The notes under the pieces were generated by a model. The model was not told where the DNA came from. It searched no databases and saw only the letters and a program-made list of their open reading frames with translations. DNA of 64,000 nt. Origin: Kalaharituber pfeilii. Taxonomy: Eukaryota; Ascomycota; Pezizomycetes; Pezizales; Pezizaceae. The stretch covers positions 124,001-188,000 of the forward strand of contig WHUZ01000090.1 in the NCBI GenBank assembly GCA_015179045.1. Direction: 5' to 3'. Both the position numbers and the translations under genes were made by a program. Below, in pieces: positions 21,532 through 31,399 of the stretch; position 1 is the first letter of the stretch; every line of letters starts with the position of its first letter.

Positions 21532-22643
21532 GTGAAGTTTGAACTTGAACGGCGTCGTAATGTGTCTACTGTAACTTCTCGTTACCGGCCTCCAATACCA
21601 TATGAGCAGTATTCATGGATACTATTATCAAGTGGTTGGAGTGATATTGAATGCATCGAATATCTCCGATTCACACGAGCTGAGATAGCAGAACTGATTA
21701 TACACTTGGGACTGGAGAATTTTGTTGATAAGCATCTAAAATCCAGATATGTTGCGACTGGAGAAAAGGCTCTATGCATGTTGCTATATCGTCTAGCATC
21801 ACCTACACGGTACAAAGATATGATGCAGATAAGCTCCCTGTAACAGCTGTGCCATTACTCATAGAGACTCAAAGCAGATTTATATAGATTTTTGGATGCT
21901 CTCGAAGTTATATATCTACGGTTATCAATGGCTTAGTTAGCTACCTTTTTGAACGATATCATGACAAACTCCTTTGGGACTCAGAGCGGTTGACGGTTGC
22001 ACAACTTCGGCGCTATGAGGCAGCAATTGAATTAGGAACTCGGGGGGCAGTGGCTCAAGGTATACATGGGATCTGGGGATTTATTGATGGGACTGTTCGA
22101 CCAATAGCACGTCCATCTATAGATCAGCGGGACTATCATTCAGGGCATAAAGGATACCATGGTATTAAGTACCAGGCTATTGTGACACCAGATGGGCTCA
22201 TTAGTAGCCTATATGGACCTTCTCCGGGACCTGATGGTGACTGGAAGTTGTAGAAAGAGAGTGGTATTGAGGCAAAACTCCGAGAACTTTTTGCAGATTC
22301 ACCTGAGATGTTACACCTCTATGGTGATCCTGCATACACGTTAAGTTATGGTATCATGAGCCCCTACAAGGGACACCTTTCGACGGATCAAACAGCATTT
22401 AATACACAAATGTCAAGTGCTCGAATTACAGTTGAATGGGGATTTGGTCGTATACTCAGTCAATTCAGCTATGGAGAAAAAAAAAGATTACAACAAATCG
22501 GCCTATCCCCAATAGGATCATACTATGCAGTTACTGTCCTACTCACTAACTGTCAAACATGCCTCCGCCAAAAAAACCAGATCAGTGAACGATTTAAAAA
22601 TGTTGTACACCCCCCCCCCCCACTATGCACATATCTTGCGTGA
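21532..22643 (+). pseudogene. PIF/Harbinger transposase (DDE_Tnp_4), copy 2
   Basis: Harbinger nuclease that works together with a Myb/SANT-like partner (encoded convergently at 22689-23960). N-terminal part DIECIEYLRFTRAEIAELII, then an intron 21829-21887 whose donor reads AT instead of GT (ATAAGC) and whose acceptor TATATAG is intact; removing it restores YKDMMQ-IFGCSRSYISTV in frame. Catalytic residues are all present: GFIDGT, YGDPAY and ARITVEWGFG. A TAG at 22251-22253 replaces the Trp expected in DWKL-W-KESG. Both lesions are G-to-A changes. Ends in a poly-C-containing 3' region. Confidence 0.85.
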
Positions 22644-22688
22644 TGGGACTCTTTGCAACTTCATTCCCTCTGTTGATCTCTTCGCATC

Positions 22689-23960
22689 TCAGTTAGTATC
22701 TTTAAGATTTCTGACTGTGTGGCTTTTCATCTGATTTATTTCTTGCTCAAGAGATGCCAATCGAGCTTCGGAGGGGGCTGGAGGATTCGGAACAGGTGCT
22801 GAAGGATTCGGAAGAGGAGCCGGAGAAGGCGGAAGAGGAGCTGAAGGATTTGGAGGTAATACAGATGTATTTGGAACTGATGTAATACTCGCGCGAAATA
22901 GGTCGAGTGTTTCTTTCATCATTGATTGAACTGAGTCAAAAAAGGCTGTTGTCTTAGCAGATTCTGATTTATCTGCCTCCATTTGCTGCCCTCTTGCCCA
23001 ACCTTGACCAATTCTCCGTCTCTTATCTCTCTTTGCTGCTGTGGATGATGTTGCCTGAGATGATTCTGTAAGATCCACGACTTGCCGTACAACTTCCTGA
23101 TAAGTACGCTTCTGTGAGAGAGTCTTTGACAGATTGTCTCCCCTAATAGAAGCTATTTCTTTCTCCAATTTCACCTGTGCCTTGTCTCCAAGCTTTCGCT
23201 GCTTCACCTCTGTACGGCGTTCAACTACCTCAATCCAGGCATCAATTGCCTGATCGAGATCTGTAGATGCAGGAATAGCAACGCCAGACAGTGATTCTCG
23301 AGCCGTAAGTTCTGCCTTTCGCTCTATTATAAAGCTGTTGACCTTTTTCTTGATTGCATCCCCCGATTCTATAGAACATGGTGCCATTGTTGATGCAAAT
23401 AGTGCCCGTATTAATTCCCAATACTCTTTTTCTGATGTACTCTCTAAGTATTGAGCACTATGCTCCACACAGAGGCGTACAAGTCTAAATTTAATATCCG
23501 GTGTATACCGGGTGCGTCGTCTCACTCCCGGCTGGCTTGTTGCCGGCCCAACTGGCGAAGCTCTCTGGCTCTGTGTTACGGAGGTGGTAAACGCAGAGAG
23601 TTACCGTCCGCCAGGCCAAAAAGACACTTGACTAGCGATACTCGCTAGTCCTCTGCGTAGCTCATATAGTACTCATTTATGCGATTGCGGCGCCTTTCCG
23701 GCTGTCGCATGTCGCTTGCGCATATTCGCATTTCGTATGCGCGCGCATCCACCGACCGCCCACCCTACGGTTGTGGTGAACCCGTAACACTCTGAGTCAA
23801 TTGCACTTCATGACCATGAGAAGGTTCTGTCGCAATTGACTGTTCTTGATCACGACCCGGTGTTGGACTCCAGTCATAGGATATAGTTGGGGATCGTGCT
23901 CCAGCAGTTTGTTTATTGTGCTGAGGGGTGCGGCATGCTTTACCTTTGCGGAGCAAACGA
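22689..23960 (-). pseudogene. Harbinger Myb/SANT-like partner ORF, split by a solo LTR
   Basis: In PIF/Harbinger elements a second ORF with a Myb/SANT-like domain binds the DNA ends and helps import the transposase. The frame 23525-22689 starts RRRTRYTPDIKFRLVRLCVE, the trihelix-like start of such proteins, followed by a basic region (AAKRDKRRRIGQGW), a Pro-rich segment and a C-terminal coiled coil (ARLASLEQEINQMKSH). Upstream it is interrupted by the solo LTR 23574-23789. Removing the LTR and one CTCTG copy joins SHGHEVQLTQ-S-QRASPVGP in frame, so the ORF was open before the insertion. It extends at least to about 23930. Confidence 0.75.
23574..23789. mobile_element. Solo LTR (216 bp), second copy
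   Basis: TGTTACGG...CCGTAACA ends, flanked by CTCTG at 23569-23573 and 23790-23794. Closely similar to 17221-17434 over its length. Inserted in the Myb/SANT-like ORF. Confidence 0.8.
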
Positions 23961-24185
23961 TTTAAGGGACTTTTCGTATCCAATATCCTCTCTGGAGACA
24001 AGTATTTCAAGTCATACTTTCCTTGGAGTATATCATCCAAGACTCTGTCATTCTCATCAAGGTCCTCTTCTGTTACGGCAATTTTTTTTTTTTTCTTTTT
24101 ATATCATTAATCGCAGGCCGCCCTAAGGGCTATGGCGATATGTTACGGCAATTGCATTGTAAGCTTGACCAAAGAGGCGTCCTCG
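23930..24185 (-). pseudogene. RecQ-like helicase fragment
   Basis: Skipping the short LINE tail at 24084-24140, the minus strand reads RLFGQAYNAIAVTEEDLDE, then NDRVLDDILQGKYDLKYLSP, ERILDTKSPLNRLLRKG. The I..G.Y...Y.SPERIL block is the segment just before the DEAH box in RecQ-family helicases. Nothing of the Walker A or DEAH motifs is found nearby, so this is a captured or residual fragment. It adjoins the Harbinger partner ORF in the same frame. Confidence 0.5.
24084..24140 (-). mobile_element. Minimal LINE-tail insertion (57 bp)
   Basis: T-run with 'atatcattaatcgcaggccg' and 'ccctaagggctatggcgata', i.e. only the last ~45 bp of the L-tail 3' UTR plus poly-A. Flanked by TGTTACGGCAATT at 24071-24083 and 24141-24153, a 13-bp target duplication. 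It interrupts the RecQ-like reading frame. Confidence 0.85.
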
Positions 24186-24930
24186 GCTCCGGCTCCACCC
24201 CCATCTTTAGCTGCAAGCTCGCTAGTCAACGAGCTCAACTGCGCATTCCCACGTACTGCCTCCGGACTATCCGGCCGTGAGCTCACTCCACTCCTTTCCT
24301 CCGCTATCACCTGCCCATGAGGTAATCTTTGAAGCCCCCGTCCCATGTACGTATTCAAAACACCTCCTGGAGTTGACCTCACCAGCTGAAAGAGCTCGGA
24401 CAATTGTAAAAGATTAATCCCCCCTCCAAGTCCTGTCCCGAAAGATAGACCCACGGAACCACATCCATGATCGGGCACCACACATCATTTATCAACCTAT
24501 TACCATGAATGAACCATTCGTTGATTTCGTTTTCGTCGATAATTGCAAGTGCTGGATTCATAGGTCTAATAGTTGAATTCCGATTCTGGTTGACTTTCTG
24601 CTGCACATCATTCAGTGCTAGGTTCGCCTCAATCCACTCCTTGGCTTGTGGACAATCCCAAAACATTCCTAGCAAGGCATCGAGTTCTTTCGCAACTTCT
24701 CAATCAAATTGTTGTGATAGTGCTTGATCTAGTCTGTGATCTTCGCCCCGAAACTGTCGTCATGTTTTAACGGATCGAGTAAGACATTTCTCTTCCCACT
24801 TTCTCAACCTCTTTTCTCATCCGTTTCGATTCCTTAAGCTCTTTTTCAATCTGCTTCTTGTTACTCTGATGCAGGTTCCGGGGCCTTTTGCACCAGCTCT
24901 TTTATCTTTGTCTTCTTTGACCGGCTCGGA
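24165..24930 (-). pseudogene. Degenerate unrecognised ORF
   Basis: Minus-strand coding-like sequence with stops: around 24720-24400 RCLARN...FWDCPQAKEWIEANLALN, NPALAIIDENEINEWFIHGN, DVWCPIMDVVPWVYLSGQDL. At a G-run near 24418 the frame shifts to INLLQLSELFQLVRSTPGGV, LNTYMGRGLQRLPHGQVIAE. No domain recognised. It lies directly after a copia LTR and may be a gag-like or captured host sequence. Confidence 0.35.
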
Positions 24931-24934
24931 GTCA

Positions 24935-25143
24935 GAGCTATCAGAGGAAATTAACGTTCTTTTATGTTGAAAAATAGTTTATTTGCTCGCTCAATGATCT
25001 TGGTACATACTGCCTGGATCTTGCTCATCATTCCCTTATGCGCGCTTCGGTCCGACTCTAGTTGTGTTCTAGGCACCAGGTTTTTTCCCAATTTTCCTTA
25101 GCGTCCTTTTACCCCGGTTTTTCAGAGTTCTTGGTTTCCAGCG
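24935..25143 (-). mobile_element. Copia LTR 3 (degenerate)
   Basis: The high-coordinate end matches the LTR start at 29106 and 27045 (ggtttccagcg versus ggttcccgaca, then 'agttcttggt', 'gcaccaggtttttt'). A purine tract (GTTGAGGAGAG on the minus strand) lies just before it, as at LTR 2. The low end is inferred from the 211-bp length of LTR 1. Confidence 0.55.
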
Positions 25144-26540
25144 CTCTCCTCAACTCTGAAAGCCGCGTCGAACATATCCGCGTCTTCTTGAGCCACCAGA
25201 AAAATTATTAGTAGAAAGTAGTGATGTAAAGAAACTGCAATAAATAGAGACATAATTGCACAAAAACCAGACCCTAGGAGGAACTCTTCCCAGTCGACGA
25301 TGTCGCTTGGTTCTTCGTCGACTGGCCATCGTATCCATTTGTCGTATTGGTCATCCCAATTCGTCGCTTCCAATCGTCCATCGGATTCTTCGGTAGTAAT
25401 TTGGTTAATGGGTCGGCAATGTTGTGCTCTCCCCGGACTCCCTTCACTTCAGCAGCCCCCGTTCCACATGGTCTCTTATGAAGTGGTACCGGTTGTCTAT
25501 GTGCCGCGTTCGCGAATGATATAATTTGTTCCCGGATAACTTCTCCGTAGCTTCGTTGTCCGTTAGGAGCGTCGGTATTTCCGCGATCCCCCATTCTTCG
25601 AGAAGCTGTCTCATCCAGGCTGCATCTTTCGCTCCTTCTGCCGCCGCTATGTATTCTGCTTCCAAGTTGCCCGAACTCGCCACTCATTGCCTGCGCGTGT
25701 ACCAGAACGTTACTCGCTATTGTCCCCATGGTGGCTTTAGCGCGTTCTCCTGGGTATGAAGCGTCCACTGTCACCTCGATCGCAGTGTTCTCCGGGGTAC
25801 AGATACGCATTCCGTCGTATTTGGTCGAGTACAAATATTCCAAGACTCCCAGAGCTGTGCGCCAGTCTTTGCCCTAATGTTCCCCACAGTGTTGCTGTAG
25901 AACGCCGGGATTGATAACAGTAAGAACTCGGCTTGTTCTTTTTCATTATAGGCTATTGTCTGCATAGCTGCTCCGAATTCTTGTGTCTCGTTATCGGATT
26001 TATCGAAAGATGAATTGGCTACTGTGGATCGGAAGAAGTTCCGTCTCTTTTCGTACTCACTGGTGTGCTCAGTTATGCTCATTGATCGGTCATCGAACGT
26101 GAATCGCGACACATTGCCGAATACCACCCCTAGGTCTGTTATTGTTTTTCCTTCGTATTTAGTTTGTACTTCTCGTTCTGCCGCTGTTTCATTTTCCGCT
26201 TTTCGCTGTTTTTTGCATTTGCTTAATCACCACCTCATGCTCTTACCACCGTCGAAGAGCTTGCTTTAAGTCTGTATCTTGTTGTGCTATGCCAGACTCT
26301 CTTTGTTCTCGTCGATCATCAATTTCCAGTTGCTTCACCATTCTTGTTATCACTTGCTGGGGGTCTTTGAGTTCCTTTCCAGTTTTCTCTATTGAAAAAA
26401 GTTTGATTTCTGCCAAAACTTTGTTTGATTTCTTGGAGTATGTTCATCTTGAAATTCCAAGCATAAGCACACGAGGATTAACGTTCTTCCTCGGTGAGGC
26501 GAGTTCGACCAGTCAAACCAGAGGGATTCGGATTTGCTGA
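25144..26540 (-). pseudogene. Internally deleted copia element A: gag joined to RNase H
   Basis: Gag (UBN2-like) reading: TITDLGVVFGNVSRF..., EYEKRRNFFRSTVANSSFD, ...EQAEFLLLSIPAFYSNTV, GNIRAKTG (about 26190-25850). At about 25850 it runs directly into the copia RNase H: IEVTVDASYPGERAKATMG, GNLEAEYIAAAEGAKDAAWM, NEATEKLSGNKLYHSRTRHI, DNRYHFIRDHVERG, ADPLTKLL. Protease, integrase and RT are missing, so the copy is a deletion derivative; frames are also shifted (25683, 25843). Confidence 0.8.
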
Positions 26541-26839
26541 AGTAGATTCAGCTTGCGGAGACCCTTCTCCTGCTCTTTCTGAGCTTGGAGTACCTATTCG
26601 AGAGGTATCGGACACTGAAGGGGCTGCTTTTGGACATCTTGGAGGCGTGACGATTGTGTGAATAAAAGTTATGGGAAAAATGGTGCTGCGAGTGTCTGTG
26701 AAAGTGGATCAAGACGAAAATTTGTAAAGCAGTTTTTCACGATTGGTATTAATGAACAAAAGTTTGAAGACAATCCGACTTGATTAAATGGTTGCGGGCA
26801 TTGCTCAAAGATGTGCAGTTTTATAAGGGGATTTTTTCA

Positions 26840-27045
26840 AAGTTCTCCGTGCTTCGTGTAAACAAAGCCACCGTTGTCACGGCAACGGTGCGGTGCAGCA
26901 TCACGGGGACGATGTTGCCAAAGCTCTCTATTGGTGGCCTTTATTCCCTCCTCCGGTCCGACTCTTGTTTTCTGGGCACCAGGTTTTTTTTCTGATTAAG
27001 CTCAGCCTTTTTTCCCGCAGTTTTTAGAGTTCTTGGTTCCCGACA
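26840..27045 (-). mobile_element. Copia LTR 2
   Basis: Starts (minus strand) TGTCGGGAACC at 27045, preceded by the purine tract GTTGGGGAGAG, and shares 'ggtccgactc', 'ctgggcaccagg' and 'attaagct.agccttttttcc' with LTR 1. It separates the scrambled copia block (27.1-28.7 kb) from element A. The low boundary is approximate. Confidence 0.55.
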
Positions 27046-27099
27046 CTCTCCCCAACTCTAAAGGCTGCTTCGACTATATGGATATCTTGCTGCGCGACG

Positions 27100-27603
27100 C
27101 TATTGTAATACCGTATGAGGTAGTCGATTCTTGAGATAGACAGCCCAGTTAAAGGCTTTAGGCCATAAGAATTTCGGCGCATCATCTGGAGAGGCCTTTT
27201 GGAGTCTGTTTTTAGGATCAAGAGGAGTAGAGACCGGACGAGATGACTCCATTCCAAATCGGCGTAGTATTTGCTCGACGTATTGAGATTGGCTAAGTGT
27301 GATACTCTCTCTGTCTTGGTGAACCTCAATACCTAGTATCCATTGAAGTTGACTTTTCACTGTTACAGTGAAGTGATTCTTCAGATGCTTAATCAAAAGC
27401 TCCAAGTCCTCACGTGTACCAGCAATAGTCAAATCATCAACATATACCACAAGAATTGTTCTGCGGTTGGCATTGAAGAAAACGAAAACACAGGGATCGA
27501 AATGGAGAGGTGCAAACCCCAGGGCGGCAAGAACTGAAGATAGCTTCTCGTACCACTTCAGAGGCGCTTGTTTGCGCCCGTATAGCGCCTTTTTTTTAGC
27601 CAT
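27100..27603 (-). pseudogene. Copia reverse transcriptase fragment fused to an integrase scrap
   Basis: RT C-terminal half: KALYGRKQAPLKWYEKL (normally LYGLKQ), ILVVYVDDLTIAGTREDLEL (catalytic YVDD), LQWILGIEVHQDRESITLSQ, YVEQILRRFGMESSRPVSTP. After DAPK it changes to FLWPKAFNWAVYLKNRLPHT, which belongs to the copia integrase core, normally upstream of RT. The domain order is therefore rearranged. Confidence 0.8.
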
Positions 27604-27624
27604 ACATTAAGATTATATCTGCCC

Positions 27625-27993
27625 TCACTTAACTATGCGCACGAAGAATATGTCAATTGAGGAAGTATTATCACACCAGAGATGGATTGGTATGTCAAGG
27701 CCGAGTTCCTTAAAGCCGTTTTTGTACCAGATAGCTTGTCGTGCCGTGAGAGATAGAGCTACGTACTCTGCTTCCGTCGTAGAAGTGGTAACGCAATTCT
27801 GCTTTTTCGAGCCCCAGGGGATAAGGCAGCCACTGCGCATGAAGGCATGCCCAGACCAAGAACGACGAGTATCTAGACAAGAAGCATATGAAGCATCAGA
27901 GTATCCAACAAGTGATAGCTGACCATACATATCTACTGAGCGTTTGGATGGTATATAAATGCGGAACATCTTCTCATTGGGAAGATATCCCAC
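27625..27993 (-). pseudogene. Copia RNase H fragment, lying upstream of the RT fragment
   Basis: Reads GYLPNEKMFRIYIPSKRSVD, LVGYSDASYASCLDTRRSWS, SGHAFMRSGCLIPWGSKKQN, STTEAEYVALSLTARQAIWY, HLWCDNTSSI. This domain follows RT in Ty1/copia polyproteins, yet here it precedes the RT fragment (27603-27100) in the direction of transcription. A different subfamily from the RNase H at 27994-28720. Confidence 0.8.
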
Positions 27994-28720
27994 TAGGTGA
28001 CCTTCAAGTGCACGTGGTTCCAGTTTGCTGCCAGGACCACGAGTTTGTTCTGGAATGTGTACATAGCCACGAACTCTTTCCAGTCAACGTCATCACTTGG
28101 CTCGTGATCGTAGGGGAAAGTTATCCATTCGGCCATCTCGTCATTCGTAATTGTTGTTTCCATTCGCCGAGGGTTTTCAATGGTAAGAGTTTGGTCAGAG
28201 GGTCGGCAATGTTGTTTTTCCCCCTGACACCTCTTACCTTCAGGAGTCCTCGTTCGACTTGGTCCCGGATGAAGTGGTATCTGTTGTCGATGTGCCGCGT
28301 TCATGAATGATAGAATTAGTTCCCTGACAATTTCTCCGTGGCTTCGTTGTCCGTGAAGAGCATCGGTTTTTCCGTTATTGCCCATTGTTCGAGGAGTTGC
28401 CTCATCCATGCAGCATCTTTCGCCCCTTCCGCAGCTGCTATGTACTCCGCCCCCGAATTCCCCGTACTGGCTATCCGTTGCCGGCGAATGTACCAGAACA
28501 GGATTTGTTTCCCCACCATTGCTACTGTCCCCATTGTTGCCTTCGCTCGTTTGCCTGGGTACGAAACATCCACTGTCACTTCGATCCCCGTGCTCTTCAC
28601 CGTACAGATACGCAGATAATTTTTTCCTGGGCATCGTTGTCGAACTGTACGGAATTTGCGATCGGATTTTATGGTTCGCTTGATTCTAGTTTGAGAGGTC
28701 GTCATGTCTTTTTCGCCCAC
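27994..28720 (-). pseudogene. Copia RNase H fragment of the element-A subfamily
   Basis: From 28720: TTSQTRIKRTIKSDRKFR (possible gag or linker), then IEVTVDVSYPGKRAKATMG, GNSGAEYIAAAEGAKDAAWM, NEATEKLSGN and, in another frame, EGKRCQGE..., ADPLTKLL-like sequence to about 28000. Close to the RNase H of element A. Frameshifted. It follows LTR 1 and its primer site with no gag, protease or integrase body between. Confidence 0.75.
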
Positions 28721-28879
28721 TCGATTTCAAAGAATTTGGGGTAGGCTAAGAGGTAAATTCCCGAATAGTATTTGTAGAGTTATCGATTATTGACGGTTGG
28801 TCTGGCTTTCTGGGACATTCGATGGGTTCTGGTTTGGTGGAGGGTTGTTTGAATTCACTTTCTAGCTTTTGCACCGCTC

Positions 28880-28892
28880 AGGGCTCATAACC
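28880..28892 (-). other. Primer-binding-site-like sequence
   Basis: On the minus strand, 3 nt inside LTR 1, 'ggttatgagccctgagcgg' is complementary to an initiator-tRNA-Met anticodon-arm sequence (…GGGCTCATAACC). Copia of Drosophila is known to prime on a half-molecule of initiator tRNA-Met. The same site recurs at 20948-20959. Confidence 0.5.
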
Positions 28893-28895
28893 TGC

Positions 28896-29106
28896 TGTCA
28901 TTTAGATAGGATAAAAAATGTTTCATTCTTCTTCTTGGGAGCTCTATAGATCTATCAACATATTCCGCCGTCCATTGGCGGCCCTATTTATTCCTCAAGG
29001 TCACCTCGTCCGGTCCGACTATTGCCTTTCTTTCTGGGCACCAGGTTTTCTCCTGATTAAGCTTAGCCTTTTTTCCTACAGTTTTTACAGTTTTTCGTTC
29101 CCAACA
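28896..29106 (-). mobile_element. Copia LTR 1 (211 bp)
   Basis: On the minus strand begins TGTTGGGAACG at 29106 and ends ...AAATGACA at 28896, followed by the primer-binding-like site. This makes it a 5' LTR for the scrambled copia block at lower coordinates. Confidence 0.7.
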
Positions 29107-29645
29107 CCGCAACCCTCACGTACTTGTATGATAGTCTAGAAGAATCTACACCACAGTCAGGATTGCATGCCCTCTATTCCAAGCTCTCCCTCCACTTCTC
29201 AGAGCCATCTACGCGTTTTCTTCGAAGTCTCAACCTGCAATTCGTTACTATCGAGAACGTTCTTAACACAATCCATACAACCGATATGGACAGAATGGGT
29301 AAGTGCATGCAAACGACAAGCTTGGCACTGGAAAGCACGTGGAGATAAGGATGGCACGTGAGGAGATTCATCGATATCATATGTATCAGACTCAACCTCT
29401 TCTCTTCTTTTCGCAATCGCACTCGCATTTAGTCGTACGTTTGTTCCGGCAGTTTCACCGCTCCGGTCCATCGAAAGCAGCAGTGGATACTATCTGTCTA
29501 TCTTACACCGACCAAGGAACTACTAGCCGAAAAAAAAGTATTCGGATGGGGGATCAATGCACATATGCGCTACGGTATAAACTAGCATTTTCGTATGTTT
29601 GGCTGTACGGTATGTAGATATTCATGAGAACCAGTCCAAATTTCG
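29107..29645. other. Interval without recognised genes
   Basis: Short open frames on both strands, no recognisable domain. Confidence 0.35.
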
Positions 29646-30235
29646 CAGGGATTTTGCTGGTACCAGGGATTTATCAGGGATAAAGCCCTTAACATGTGGC
29701 GCAACCCTGGGAATAGCAAAAATGCAATTGAGTTTTTGCTGCATCAGGGATACCCGGTACTCCAGGTTTTCTTCCTTTCGTGCCCAGCCGCTAACGTACT
29801 TATCTCACTGAACTTCAAGATGGCAACTCACTCCAAAGCTTACTAACTAAGTCATAACTGCGGGTGTGCTATGACTACTACAGTACTACCAAGTAACTAG
29901 TGTAACTGTAGGCAGTACAGGCCGTAGTGTAGGCATTTGCTCCCATGAAAATGGAGCACCTTTGAACTACGTGTATCACAACTCAACATCCTCAGACAAT
30001 CCCTGATTTTGGTTTACCATGTGAATCAGTTCACTGGATCGATCTCAGCTTTCAGAATGAAAATTGAATAAAAAGTGGTGAACTTAGATGGGGCTCAAAA
30101 AGCGGTGGTTTCCAGGGATCCAGCCCTGGAAATCCAGTCCCAGGGATGAAATTCCTTCCGTAGGATTCTCTAGCGTGTGGCGCAGCCATCCCTGATAGTC
30201 CCTGGAAACCATCCCTGGTGCCAGCAAAATCCCTC
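29646..30235. mobile_element. Inverted-repeat element with CAGGGAT-type ends
   Basis: Left end CAGGGATTTTGCTGGTACCA (29646) matches the reverse complement of the right end near 30210-30234 (GAGGGATTTTGCTGGCACCA), and sub-terminal CAGGGAT motifs recur several times on both sides ('tatcagggat', 'tggcgca'). hAT elements often have CAGGG ends, but I see no clear 8-bp duplication. Non-coding, MITE-like. Confidence 0.5.
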
Positions 30236-30369
30236 ACTGCTGTGGTGGACACCCTTCTAGATGGAGTAAAACCAGTTGATATAAAGTGGATCTCAGTTGT
30301 GAAATGGAACCCAGAGGGGAGTATTAACAAATACAAAAGCCCGGAAGGTGGGAAGGGGGTTCTCACAGG

Positions 30370-30725
30370 GAAAAGGCATTAATTATGACGAAAGCCATGC
30401 CCAAACCAGAAACGTGACGAATCATCACGGCTATCGCACTCCATCAAGGGTAGACAATTAGGCAATGGGACATTGTAGCGGCTTACCTCTAAGCGCCATT
30501 AGAACATGAGGTCTACGTTACCGATGTCAATGAAGCAGGCAAAAAGGAGTTCTGAAAGCTTTATAAAGCCCTTTACGGGTTAAAATAAGCAGGTTACCAA
30601 TGGAACAAAATGCTCAAATGGCTCCTCGGACATGCCAGGTTGCATCCGTGCATAAGTGATGAAGGATACTTCGTCACGGAGGACAAAGACCAACTGGCGA
30701 AGCCCTGGATGAGACTGAGTAGATC
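30370..30725 (+). pseudogene. Copia reverse transcriptase relic
   Basis: Translates with stops as ...RQWDIVAAYL-stop-APLEHEVYV, KLYKALYGLK-stop-AGYQWNKMLKWLLG. These are the copia RT landmarks FDI.AAFLNA.L.EEIYV and KALYGLKQAG..W. The stops are TAA in Gln/Asn positions, consistent with transitions. An LTR-like block (30790-30945) related to 20957-21110 follows on the same strand. Confidence 0.75.
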
Positions 30726-30945
30726 CTAGAACAATGGGTAGGGTTAGAACGGAAGGACAAGCCCGCTGACCTCATGGAAATGGAATGGAACTAGAAAAAG
30801 GAGAAGTAATACTGACCGCTGGGAATTGCTGGAAGAAAATGGTATAAAAGAGGTCATGAAGTTCGTTGAATTAGATGTAATTAGAGTATCAGAGCTTCCA
30901 AGATTATCGAGTGAGCAAAAAAAACTCTTCTCACTATAAAATCCT

Positions 30946-31390
30946 TTACAAGTAGACACACAAAGGTTTTATTTATGAGTTTCAGGAATCTGCGGGCATA
31001 TGGGTTTTTCTAATTTTATTATTCGGTCAACTCAATACGACTGGAACTGGCGGTAGGTAGCTAGGTACCGGAGGTCGAACAAGAGGGTCGGGAGAGAATA
31101 ATCCACATTTGGGCAAGTTGTAAATAGCTTAGTATCTGCTTCATGTTCTTATCCTTTTCATGCATACTGAGCTTTCATACACAAACTGTTGTGGTGGGGG
31201 GGGCGATGCAAATAATGAAACTGTAAGCGAATAACTTTTATGCACGAATTATTTCATTTCAATTTTTTTAACCCAATTAAAAACCCCAAAGCCTCCTGGG
31301 AGAATAAATGATAACTTTTGTGTTGCTACCTGTGCACGTCGGCCCAAATATACTTCCCGTGATCATACATTTTTATGTATCTCCTTGTCG
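30946..31390. other. Interval without recognised genes
   Basis: AT-rich spacer with a short G-run; nothing supported. Confidence 0.35.
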
Positions 31391-31399
31391 CTTGAAGGT

